Source: Ignavibacteria bacterium (GTDB taxonomy: Bacteria > Bacteroidota > Ignavibacteria > Kapaibacteriales > Kapaibacteriaceae). Taken from it: DNA of 64,000 bases. Position 1 is the first letter of the stretch. The number at the start of each line of letters is the position of its first letter. The DNA is taken from positions 62,001-126,000 of the forward strand of contig JADJIQ010000004.1 of NCBI GenBank assembly GCA_016707005.1, written 5' to 3'. Both the position numbers and the translations under genes were made by a program. Below, piece by piece: positions 15,282-22,833 of the stretch. The notes below the pieces were generated by a model, which did no database searches, was not told where the DNA came from, and saw only the letters and a list, made by a program, of their open reading frames with translations.

Positions 15282-15749
15282 ATGGCACTCTGGCAATACA
15301 CATTCCAAATCGTAACTAAAGAGAGTTACGAATACTTGCATAAAGATTCTAATCCGGTCTCTGGTGAAGATGGTTTTGATGAAGAACCATATTGGCTGCT
15401 AACGCCAACAAAGAGGTCCTTGTTTGACGGTATAAGTTCTATAATCTCAAAAGGAAAGTCGTGGTCGGATGCCCTAGATGTTTATGGCAATCTTGAGTCA
15501 AACTGTCTGAACGTTCTCTTTAATACTGCAACACAAGAAGTGGAGTCGGTGTCTTTTAGAATCGATTACACAAGGCAATATGAACATGTTTGTAGGGCTA
15601 TCATAGAATTCTGTATTCTGAAAGGAATGGTGGTCCTAGATGAAAAGTTAGAGATCGTACCAATGAGTTACGAGGCAATTAAAGCGCTCATTGAAGACTC
15701 ATCTCAAAGAAAGCGGTATGATCAGATGAGCAACTATAAGCCTGAATGA
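15282..15749 (+). CDS. Hypothetical protein, last gene of the accessory island
   Basis: A 155-residue soluble acidic protein without a recognised domain. The first half is rich in aromatic residues (MALWQYTFQIVTKESYEYL, EEPYWLLTP), the second half is helical and ends in a charged tail. It has a two-layer alpha/beta look similar to small immunity-type proteins, but this is an impression, not a family match. It is AT-rich and same-strand with the other island genes, and follows attC-like copy 3 by about 100 bp. No fourth attC-like element follows; instead, repeats of families B and A fill the 310-bp gap to the sigma-factor gene. Confidence 0.5.
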   Translation: MALWQYTFQIVTKESYEYLHKDSNPVSGEDGFDEEPYWLLTPTKRSLFDGISSIISKGKSWSDALDVYGNLESNCLNVLFNTATQEVESVSFRIDYTRQYEHVCRAIIEFCILKGMVVLDEKLEIVPMSYEAIKALIEDSSQRKRYDQMSNYKPE

Positions 15750-15817
15750 TTATACAATTGAACCGCGGTTCGACGCCGCTCGCCGGATTGTTCGCATTGA
15801 AGTTTTTAAAGTAGACA

Positions 15818-15852
15818 GCGTCATCCCGAGGAGCGGAGCGACGAGGGACCTA
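15818..15852 (+). repeat. Dispersed repeat family B, copy 2
   Basis: Reads GCGTCATCCCGAGGAGCGGA then GCGACGAGGGACCT. It is followed 28 bp later by a family A repeat, the same order and similar spacing as at 63264-63396, suggesting that B and A move or spread as one composite. Confidence 0.85.
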
Positions 15853-15880
15853 AGAACCAAGAAGTGAGCAGTGCCCAATA

Positions 15881-15975
15881 ACACGAACCGGCACCCCCTC
15901 TCGAGCGTAGCGTGCGAGAGGGGGCCGGGGGGAGAGCTAAGGTGTTCGAGAAGGCATCCGGGGATGAGCCAAGAA
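15881..15975 (+). repeat. Dispersed hairpin repeat family A, copy 2
   Basis: Starts ACACGAACCGGCAC, with the hairpin arms CCCCCTCTCG and CGAGAGGGGG around an 11-base loop. It then runs through GTTCGAGAAGGCATC and ends GGGGATGAGCCAAGAA. It matches 14528-14619 over its whole length with few differences. Confidence 0.85.
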
Positions 15976-16059
15976 ATGCTTGGGGGAGAGTTAAACCTCC
16001 CTCGCCGCCATGAGTCCAAGGTCAGCTAAATTGAGCTAACGACGTTTGGACAGGAAACC

Positions 16060-16665
16060 GTGAGCAGCATGGCACTCATATTGGACAGTGATGCGGACAT
16101 ACTGGACGCGTATCGGACGGGTCAGCAAGACCGTGCGATAACGGCGTTTGTGCGCAGGCATCAGCGGTTTGTCTATAGTGTGGCGTTCCGACAGCTCAGT
16201 CATGTTGAGGATGCTCAGGACGCGGCTCAAGAGGTCTTTCTGCGGGCATCTCAGAAATTGGGTGAATTCAAGGGCGATAGCACACTCCAAACGTGGCTGT
16301 ATCGCATCACGGTGAATGTCTGCCTCAACATGCGACGGAAGAAGCGGTTCCTGAGCTTCTTTGCCATCGGTGAAGGGGAAGGGGAGAGAGATGTGAAGGG
16401 GGCTGATCATTCGCCATCGACGCACGCTGAACAGTCGGAGTTTGAAGCGTACTTCCGGTCGGTCCTCGACACAGTCCCGCCAAAACAACGCGAAACGTTC
16501 TGTATGCGCTACTACGACGAATTGTCCTACGAAGAGATCTGCGCGATCACCGGCACCAGCGAAGGCGCCCTCAAGGCGAACTACCACTGGGCAGTGAAAA
16601 AGATCGCTGCTGCCATTCGAACAAGTGAATACTACGAGGAGTGGCTTGATCATGTCAAAGCCTAA
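16060..16665 (+). CDS. RNA polymerase sigma factor, ECF subfamily
   Basis: A 201-residue ECF sigma factor. Region 2 spans about residues 18-90 (FVRRHQRFVYSVAFRQL, DAQDAAQEVFLRASQKL, TWLYRITVNVCLNMRRKKR). Region 4 covers about residues 130-185 with the helix-turn-helix LSYEEICAITGTSEGALKANYHWAVKKI. It directs RNA polymerase to a stress or envelope regulon. The GTG at 16060 has AGGA 5 bases upstream, which fits better than the ATG at 16069. The next gene overlaps its end by 14 bp and encodes a membrane protein that probably acts as its anti-sigma factor. Confidence 0.9.
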   Translation: MSSMALILDSDADILDAYRTGQQDRAITAFVRRHQRFVYSVAFRQLSHVEDAQDAAQEVFLRASQKLGEFKGDSTLQTWLYRITVNVCLNMRRKKRFLSFFAIGEGEGERDVKGADHSPSTHAEQSEFEAYFRSVLDTVPPKQRETFCMRYYDELSYEEICAITGTSEGALKANYHWAVKKIAAAIRTSEYYEEWLDHVKA

Positions 16666-17203
16666 CACCATGTCATCTGCACAAGAAGAACTGCGAGCCC
16701 TGCTCGCTGAAGAATTCAGCGAACAGGAAACACGTGCTCTTGCTTCATCATTTACGCAAACGGCGGAACAGATCCACCGTGAGGCTGATGCTGCTACACG
16801 AAACCTGAGTGTCTTCGTTCACGAGGCGCGTCAGCATGCACATCGTCCTCGACGTGGTCTCTTCTTCGGTTTTGCTGCAACAGCACTCACAGCAGCCGCA
16901 GCAGTGGTCATCGTCCTGCGCGAGGAGCAGGTGACAACACAAGCACCAGTTGCACTTCAACCAACAGCATTGCAAACCGAACGCATTGTGGAACCGGTTG
17001 CGGTGCCCACAGCAGTTGAAACACCACAAAGAAATACGAGAACACGTAGCGTCTCTACAACGGACGTTGCTGCTATTCTTGCCGATGCAGAAGAAGAACA
17101 GATCATCGAGACGATCACACAGTCAGTGAGCGAGACGGTAACGTGGACGCTTCAGGAAACCGATGTGGACGTCCTACTGGGAGCACAGAACAATGGTCTC
17201 TAA
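16652..17203 (+). CDS. Single-pass membrane protein, putative anti-sigma partner
   Basis: A 183-residue protein with a charged helical N-terminal ~65 residues, one membrane segment (about residues 69-89, GLFFGFAATALTAAAAVVIV) and a Thr/Val/Glu-rich periplasmic tail. This topology, and the 14-bp overlap with the ECF sigma gene, suggest an anti-sigma or sigma-linked regulator holding the sigma factor at the membrane. No zinc-binding ZAS motif (HxxxCxxC) is present, so it is not a classical member. The start at 16652 is preceded by GAGGAG at a 10-base distance. Function is inferred from context. Confidence 0.6.
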   Translation: MSKPNTMSSAQEELRALLAEEFSEQETRALASSFTQTAEQIHREADAATRNLSVFVHEARQHAHRPRRGLFFGFAATALTAAAAVVIVLREEQVTTQAPVALQPTALQTERIVEPVAVPTAVETPQRNTRTRSVSTTDVAAILADAEEEQIIETITQSVSETVTWTLQETDVDVLLGAQNNGL

Positions 17204-17672
17204 ACTCACGATCATACTGACGATGGTCCTGCTGGGCATGACCACGGTTATTGCTCAAGACGATGACTTCGATGGTCCGCCCCCTCGCGAAAAGATGATG
17301 CAGAAGATCGAAGACTTGCGGAAGATGAGATTGCTCGACGTCCTCAATCTGCAAGGCGATCAGGTAGAGAAGTTTTTCTCTGCCTACAATCGCTATCAGG
17401 GGGCGGTGATCAACGCAAAGAAGGATCTCGATCGCAAGGCCATAGATCTGCGTGAAGCCACGGAGTCAGGGGCTGACGAGTCTGTCCTGAAAGGAAAGAC
17501 CGACGCGGTTCTGGCTGCGATGAAGGTCTTTGAAGAGGCGATCAACAAACGTCATGCAGAAGTGAAGTCGCTTCTGAGCGTTCGACAATACGCTACCTAC
17601 ATTGCGTTTGAAGCACGGTTCCAAGAAGAGCTTACCCGACTCATCATGCAGCGGGCCCGTAAGCCTAGATGA
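17193..17672 (+). CDS. Periplasmic Spy/CpxP-like helical protein
   Basis: A 159-residue protein with a signal peptide (MVSKLTIILTMVLLGMTTVIAQ) and an all-helical, charged mature part. The segments KMRLLDVLNLQGDQVEKFFSAYNRYQ and VKSLLSVRQYATYIAFEARFQEEL resemble the paired long helices of Spy/CpxP or RsmC-type metal-responsive periplasmic chaperones, with a degenerate LTxxQ-like element (LNLQGDQ and LLSVRQ). The gene overlaps the preceding one by 11 bp, forming a sigma factor, membrane regulator, periplasmic sensor operon like RpoE- or CnrYXH-type systems. The sensor role is an inference. It overlaps the convergent nupC-like gene by 8 bp. Confidence 0.65.
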   Translation: MVSKLTIILTMVLLGMTTVIAQDDDFDGPPPREKMMQKIEDLRKMRLLDVLNLQGDQVEKFFSAYNRYQGAVINAKKDLDRKAIDLREATESGADESVLKGKTDAVLAAMKVFEEAINKRHAEVKSLLSVRQYATYIAFEARFQEELTRLIMQRARKPR

Positions 17673-18921
17673 AGAGTCCGGCCACACAGGCCGTAAAGAG
17701 ATTCGCCAACGCACCGATACACATGGCCTTGAATCCAAAGCGCGCAACTTCGGCGCGTCGGTTCGGGGCCATCATGCCATAACCGCCGATCTGAATACCG
17801 ATCGACATCACATTGGCAAAACCGCATAGAGCAATAGTTGCCAAACGAACGGTCCGCTCACTTAAAGCCCCTTGCGAGACAAGTGTAGCAAGGTTGTCAT
17901 AGGCGATGAATTCCGTCATAGCGATCTTGGTTCCCAACAACGACGCAAATGTCTGCGCCTCGCTTGATGGGATGCCGGTTAGCCATGCGAACGGTAGGAA
18001 AACGTATCCCAAGATCTGCTCGATCGATGTTGGTACATGAGCAAGACCAATGGTGCTCAGCTGTGCAGAGCCCATACCAAGGAGGGCATCGAGAAAGGCA
18101 ACAATGGCCTTGAAGGCAATTAGAACAACGATGACGTTGAGGGCGAGTTTGGCTCCGTCGAAGGCGCCGTGGGCGATGGCGTCGAGGAGGTTGCCGGCGG
18201 TGTGTGTCTCGACTTCCGGTGTCTCGACTTCGCTCGACATGACGCTTTTGCTCGACCTGACGTGGGGTTCGGCGATCTTCGCCAAGGCAAGGGCAGCCGG
18301 GGCAGCAAGGATGCTGGCGATCATCAGGTCTGTTGCATTGATGCCGCGGGCAACGTAGACGCCCATCGTGGAGCCGGCGATGGTTGCAAAGCCCCCTACC
18401 ATCATGGCGAAGAGTTCTGAAGATGAGATGTAGGGGATATAGCGTTTGACGAGAAGGGGCGATTCCGTCTGCCCAAGGAAGATTTCGCCAACAGCATTGA
18501 TCGACTCAATGGGGGAGGTCTTCATCGTCCGCTCAAGGATGCGCGCTGTCCAACGAACGAATCTCTGCATGATGCCGTAGTGGTATAGCACGGCCATGCA
18601 GGAGGAGAAGAAGACGATCACGGAGGTGATCGTGATGGCAAACTGGAAGCCCACAACGGCTTGTCCGGCGGGCAGCGCGAGGTTTCCAAAGAGGAAGGCC
18701 GCACCTTGCGTGGCAAAACTCAAGAACCACGTTACGCCATCACCGAACCACTGAAATGCTCGAACTCCGGGCGGGAAGACCACAACGATGAGCGCAAGGA
18801 TCAGCTGAAGGGCAAGTCCCCACAGAATGGTTCGCCAAGAGATCCCTCGCTTGTTGGATGACCAGAGCCAGGTAAGACCGAGAATAACAACGATGCCGAT
18901 CGCACACTGAATCTGGGCCAT
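17665..18921 (-). CDS. NupC/CNT family nucleoside:cation symporter
   Basis: A 418-residue polytopic membrane protein of the concentrative nucleoside transporter family. Landmarks are FGNLALPAGQAVVGFQFA, GEIFLGQTESPLLVKRYIPYISSSELFAMMVGGFATIAG and the C-terminal LCGFANVMSIGIQIGGYGMMAPNRR. It imports nucleosides with Na+ or H+. The ATG at 18921 was chosen because the 63 codons before it overlap dnaE and do not resemble a leader. Between helices, codons at 18221-18260 are made of a dispersed palindromic repeat (CTCGACTTCGCTCGACATGA), adding a hydrophilic SSEVETPEVETH insert. It converges with the periplasmic helical gene. Confidence 0.88.
   Translation of the reverse strand: MAQIQCAIGIVVILGLTWLWSSNKRGISWRTILWGLALQLILALIVVVFPPGVRAFQWFGDGVTWFLSFATQGAAFLFGNLALPAGQAVVGFQFAITITSVIVFFSSCMAVLYHYGIMQRFVRWTARILERTMKTSPIESINAVGEIFLGQTESPLLVKRYIPYISSSELFAMMVGGFATIAGSTMGVYVARGINATDLMIASILAAPAALALAKIAEPHVRSSKSVMSSEVETPEVETHTAGNLLDAIAHGAFDGAKLALNVIVVLIAFKAIVAFLDALLGMGSAQLSTIGLAHVPTSIEQILGYVFLPFAWLTGIPSSEAQTFASLLGTKIAMTEFIAYDNLATLVSQGALSERTVRLATIALCGFANVMSIGIQIGGYGMMAPNRRAEVARFGFKAMCIGALANLFTACVAGLFI
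18221..18245 (-). repeat. Dispersed palindromic repeat family E inside the nucleoside transporter gene
   Basis: GTCTCGACTTCGCTCGACAT is related to the element at 59015-59039 (minus strand of CATCGAGCGAAGTCGAGATG). A partial duplicate (GTCTCGACTTCCG) lies directly before it at 18206-18218. It lies in frame and encodes part of a non-membrane loop. Confidence 0.65.
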
Positions 18922-18944
18922 GCCGCCGTCCGATGGTTGTGGAA

Positions 18945-21647
18945 TTAGCGCTCCGTGTCGATCAACACGTTGGCTTCGCCAAAAGTAGAACAAAGGAAGG
19001 CAGTATTCTCTTTTGAAGTTTTGATCTTCATCATCGAGGAGTATTGTCGCTTTCCGTCCGGACGCATCACTACGAATGAAAGGCTGTCCTCTGCGTCCGA
19101 GGTGTTGCATCGGTCCTTGAGCTTGGCGAGCTGCTCATCATTGACGGCATCTGGTCGGATGCAGACAACGTATCCTTTGGAGAATTTCTTCTCGGCCTGT
19201 TCCAACGAGAGCACTTCATCGACCACCATCTTCACGGTGTCTCCGTTGATCTCACACTTGCCCATCATCACAACAACGGTATCGGGCTTGAGCAACTCGG
19301 CGAACTGTTTGTACTTGTCACTCCAGAAGATGCACTCAACAGAACCGGTGTATTGCTCCACCTTCACAAAGGCAATGGTGTTCTCACGCTTGTCGAGTCG
19401 TGTTCGTATGTCGCTGATCAGTCCGCACAAACGAGTCTGTGTACCGGTCTTCTCAGGGTCGAGTTTCGACAATAACAACGTACTGAACGACTGCACGGCC
19501 AATGCATATTCTTGGAGTGGGTGACCAGATATGTAGAAGCTGAGATACTCACGTTCCTTGCGCAGTCGGTCACGCTCGGGCCACGGTTCCATACGTGGCA
19601 ACGCCGGCTCCTTGGGACGTTCAATATCCTCTGTACCGAAGAGGCCGCCGGAGTTGGAGAGGGCATCGTCCTGCACCTGTGATGCATAATGCAATGCAGT
19701 ATCGATCACTGAGAACAGCTGCGCACGATGACCGTGCTTCAGCGTATCAAACGCACCCGAACACACCAACGCTTCGAGCACACGTTTGTTGACAACCTTC
19801 TTTTCCACTCGAGCTGCAAAATCAAACATCGAGGTGAAGGGGGCTTCTTGCCGTGCCTCAACAATGGCCTCCACCGCAGAGATACCCACGGTCTTGATAC
19901 CGGCCATGCCGAAGTAGATCACGTTCTTGTCGGCAACGAACGTTGCCATCGACCTATTCACATCCGGCGGAAGGACGTTGATGTTGAATCTCTTCGCTTC
20001 GTCGATGAGTGTTACGATCTTATTCTGATCACTCAATTCCGCCGTCATGTTCGCAGCAAGGAACTCGGCAGGGTAGTGCACCTTGAGCCATGCTGTTTGG
20101 AAGGCCAGATAGGCGTAGGCGGCTGAGTGCGACTTGTTGAAGCCGTAGGCAGCGAACTTTTGAATGAGGTCAAAGATCTCTGTGGCAAGAGCTTCGTCGA
20201 TATTGGCGTTGGTCTTCGCCCCTTCCACAAACTTCGATCGCTGCTCGGACATCGACTTCTCGTCCTTCTTTCCCATGGCCCGGCGCATCACGTCGGACTG
20301 AGCAAGGGTGAATCCGGCGAGGGTCTGTACGAGCTGCATCACCTGTTCTTGATAGACAATGATGCCATAGGTCTTGTTGAGGATCGGCTCCATGAGCGGG
20401 TGCAGATATTCGATGGGCTTACGTCCGTTCTTGCGATCGATGAAGTCCGGGATGTTACCCATCGGACCCGGACGGTAGAGGGCGTTCATGGCGATGAGGT
20501 CATCAAGCACGGATGGCTTGAGTTCTCTCAGGGCTTTTTGCATCGGGTCGGATTCGAACTGGAACACGGCCTGTGTCTGACCACGTGCAAACAGCTCATA
20601 CGTTGCCGGATCGTCAAAGTCTATCGTGTCGATGTCTACTACAAGGCCATGATTGCGCTTGATCTGTTCAAGCGTTTCATCTATGATGCTCAGTGTTCGC
20701 AGTCCAAGGAAGTCCATCTTCAACAGTCCGGCCTCTTCGAGGTCCTTCATGTTGTACTGGGTTGCAGGCTCCGTGGTAGGGGTCTTGTAGACCGGCACGA
20801 AGTCACTGATCGGACCCGGCGCGATCACCACACCGGCGGCATGAAGCGAGGCATTGCGGGCGAACCCTTCAAGGGTAAGCGCATAACTGATCATGTCCTT
20901 CAGACGTGGATCGTCCGAGGTCTTCAACCACCGAAGTTCCGGCAGGTCCAGTGCATCCTTGAGCGAGTGCACCTTGCCGAGGATCACCGGGATCTTATCG
21001 GTGATACTGTTGATGGTGGCAAGATCGATCCCCATCACACGGCCTACATCCTTGAGGACGGCGCGTGATGAGAGAGTGCCAAAGGTGATGATCTGGGCTA
21101 CGGAATCAGCGCCGTATTTCTCCTTGACGTATTCGATGACGCGCTCGCGCTTGTCATCGGAGAAGTCAACGTCGATATCAGGCATCGACACACGATCCGG
21201 ATTCAAGAATCGCTCAAAGAGCAGATCGTACTTCAGCGGATCGATATCGGTGATACGCAGTGCATAGGCGATCAACGATCCGGCAGCAGAGCCCCGTCCC
21301 GGACCAACACGGACACCCATTTCCCGTGCCGCACGAATGAAGTCCCACACGATGAGGAAGTACCCCGCATACCCCATGCGTTTGATCACATTCAGCTCAA
21401 AGCCTACGCGGTCCAAGATCTCATTGGTGAGAACAGGGAAACGTTCATCAAGCCCCTTCATCGTCAGTTCTTCGAGGTAGTCTTCCAACGTAGTGGCGTC
21501 GCTCTCCTCAGGGATGGGGAACTTCGGCAGCTGCAGTTCAGTGGGGATGGTCAGGTCCACCTTGTCGGCGATCTCCTGGGTCGACTCAATGCCTTCAGCA
21601 AAGTCCTTGAAGAGATCCTTCATTTGCTGCTGCGTCTTGAGGTACAT
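18945..21647 (-). CDS. dnaE: DNA polymerase III alpha subunit, polymerase portion downstream of a frameshift
   Basis: This is the larger part (900 codons from its first ATG) of dnaE; the frame is actually open further upstream through DLRYKVPEM up to the shift near 21674-21680. It contains the C-family polymerase palm with catalytic aspartates in RVSMPDIDVDFSDDKRERV, the GRGSAAGSLIAYALRI and YRPGPMGNIPDFI motifs, a helix-hairpin-helix segment, and the C-terminal OB fold (LCGLISDIRTRLDKRENTIAFVKVEQ). Joined to the part at 21658-22398 with a one-base correction, the product would be about 1150 residues, normal for the replicative polymerase. The gene is essential, so the shift is most likely a sequencing or assembly error. 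Confidence 0.9.
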   Translation of the reverse strand: MYLKTQQQMKDLFKDFAEGIESTQEIADKVDLTIPTELQLPKFPIPEESDATTLEDYLEELTMKGLDERFPVLTNEILDRVGFELNVIKRMGYAGYFLIVWDFIRAAREMGVRVGPGRGSAAGSLIAYALRITDIDPLKYDLLFERFLNPDRVSMPDIDVDFSDDKRERVIEYVKEKYGADSVAQIITFGTLSSRAVLKDVGRVMGIDLATINSITDKIPVILGKVHSLKDALDLPELRWLKTSDDPRLKDMISYALTLEGFARNASLHAAGVVIAPGPISDFVPVYKTPTTEPATQYNMKDLEEAGLLKMDFLGLRTLSIIDETLEQIKRNHGLVVDIDTIDFDDPATYELFARGQTQAVFQFESDPMQKALRELKPSVLDDLIAMNALYRPGPMGNIPDFIDRKNGRKPIEYLHPLMEPILNKTYGIIVYQEQVMQLVQTLAGFTLAQSDVMRRAMGKKDEKSMSEQRSKFVEGAKTNANIDEALATEIFDLIQKFAAYGFNKSHSAAYAYLAFQTAWLKVHYPAEFLAANMTAELSDQNKIVTLIDEAKRFNINVLPPDVNRSMATFVADKNVIYFGMAGIKTVGISAVEAIVEARQEAPFTSMFDFAARVEKKVVNKRVLEALVCSGAFDTLKHGHRAQLFSVIDTALHYASQVQDDALSNSGGLFGTEDIERPKEPALPRMEPWPERDRLRKEREYLSFYISGHPLQEYALAVQSFSTLLLSKLDPEKTGTQTRLCGLISDIRTRLDKRENTIAFVKVEQYTGSVECIFWSDKYKQFAELLKPDTVVVMMGKCEINGDTVKMVVDEVLSLEQAEKKFSKGYVVCIRPDAVNDEQLAKLKDRCNTSDAEDSLSFVVMRPDGKRQYSSMMKIKTSKENTAFLCSTFGEANVLIDTER

Positions 21648-21657
21648 CTCCGGTACC

Positions 21658-22398
21658 TTATACCGCAGATCGGGTTTTTACGTCAAAAGATCCGTCGCGC
21701 GAGAACGAAGCATCCTTGTTGATGTGCAGAAGAACATTGTGCGCTACCGCATCTTCCTTCTTGACGTAGTGGGCGTCATTGGAGACCACCAAGCGAATAC
21801 CGAGTTCCTTGGCAAGTCGGGGAGCGAACTCTAGGACGTGACGGTCTTCGGGAAGTCCGTGATCCTGAAGTTCGATGTAGAAGTCATCACCAAAGATCTC
21901 CTTCAGCGTGATCGCATTCCGTCTGGCCGTTGCTTCGTCACCGGCCAACATCGGCGCATTGATCGGTCCGGCCAAGCAGGCCGACGTAGCGATCAGGCCT
22001 TCATGATACTCACGAAGCAGATCCATGTCGATACGGGGCTTGTAGTAATAGCCGGCCGTATGACCAATGGATGTAAGCTTGATGAGATTGCGATATCCCG
22101 TCTCGTTCTTGGCAAGCAACACCAGGTGGTAGTAGTTCCGTTTTTTGCCGGCGTCCTGTACCTTCTCGCGGTCCGTGTGTTTCTTGACGGCGATGTAGAC
22201 CTCACAACCGATGATCGGCTTCACGCCAGCCTTCTTTGCCTTCTTGTAGAATTCAAAGCAGCCGAACATCACACCGTGATCGGTGATCGCGAGTGCCTTT
22301 TGTCCGTCCTTAACGGCAGCATCGATCATGCTCTGCGGACTAGCCGCAGCATCGAGAAGGGAAAAGTGTGTGTGGTTGTGAAGGTGAACGAAGCTCAT
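21658..22398 (-). CDS. dnaE: DNA polymerase III alpha subunit, PHP-domain portion upstream of a frameshift
   Basis: These 246 codons encode the N-terminal PHP domain of DnaE: MSFVHLHNHTHFSLLDAA, ALAITDHGVMFGCFEFYKKA, GCEVYIA, and VVSNDAHYV. The frame ends in ...SFDVKTRSAV-stop. The expected continuation DLRYKVPEM is found in the +1 frame directly after the run AAAAACCC (minus strand), so one extra base there explains the break. No intein or insertion is present at the junction. The gene follows the small PHA-type gene by 1 bp (stop at 22400), so they are probably cotranscribed. Confidence 0.9.
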   Translation of the reverse strand: MSFVHLHNHTHFSLLDAAASPQSMIDAAVKDGQKALAITDHGVMFGCFEFYKKAKKAGVKPIIGCEVYIAVKKHTDREKVQDAGKKRNYYHLVLLAKNETGYRNLIKLTSIGHTAGYYYKPRIDMDLLREYHEGLIATSACLAGPINAPMLAGDEATARRNAITLKEIFGDDFYIELQDHGLPEDRHVLEFAPRLAKELGIRLVVSNDAHYVKKEDAVAHNVLLHINKDASFSRDGSFDVKTRSAV

Positions 22399-22399
22399 G

Positions 22400-22681
22400 T
22401 TATTCCCCGAGTCGCTGTAGCTGTTTTCCGAGGGCTTCCTCGATCTGTCCCTTTGCCGCGGAACCGAACAATGATAGCTCGATATGGACGATCACTCGAC
22501 CTTCTTCAAGCGTGATCGTACCGTGACCCATTTTGCCCTTTGCATGGAGAACATTGCCTTCCCAGCGATGCTCGTCCAAAAGGAGCTTCAACTCAGGTCG
22601 GCTAAGCACCTTGCTGTCAAGGGAGTGGCGCATTTCCGCCACGGTTTTCTTGGTTTCTACTGTCTGATGGATGGTTGCCAT
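22400..22681 (-). CDS. Polyhydroxyalkanoate-system (PHA_gran_rgn) family small protein
   Basis: A 93-residue soluble protein with the pattern of the polyhydroxyalkanoic acid system family: an N-terminal helical part (VAEMRHSLDSKVLSRPELKLLL), then WEGNVLHAKGKMGHGTITLEEGRVIVHIELSLFG, and a helical end. Members are granule-associated or granule-regulating in some species, but many homologues occur in bacteria without PHA genes; no PHA synthase is visible here. The ATG at 22681 was preferred over one 36 bp upstream because the added residues (HPHP) look like non-coding leader. It lies 1 bp upstream of dnaE on the same strand. Confidence 0.6.
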   Translation of the reverse strand: MATIHQTVETKKTVAEMRHSLDSKVLSRPELKLLLDEHRWEGNVLHAKGKMGHGTITLEEGRVIVHIELSLFGSAAKGQIEEALGKQLQRLGE

Positions 22682-22833
22682 AGGGTGGGGGTGTTTGTCG
22701 TATTCGTAACTGAACAAGGACGAAAAAGGGGGCGAACCCTTGTCTGTGATGATAAAAAATGACGGTTTCGAAGGCCGAATCCCGTATTCTTACAACTTCC
22801 AAGCAAATTACTCTCTATCGAAGAAAGCAGCAT

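Noticed and set aside
12213..15975. Insertion sequence or prophage remnant in the accessory island
   Set aside because: No transposase, integrase or phage-structural fragment is found in any frame; the repeats lack IS-type terminal inverted repeats with target duplications that I can see.
20127..21068. Long open frame of 313 codons on the plus strand inside dnaE
   Set aside because: It is antisense to a conserved polymerase domain, lacks a protein-like pattern and reflects codon bias of the real gene.
21658..22398. Programmed -1 frameshift or split intein in dnaE
   Set aside because: The required shift is +1 with no canonical slippery heptamer, and neither piece shows intein N- or C-terminal motifs.
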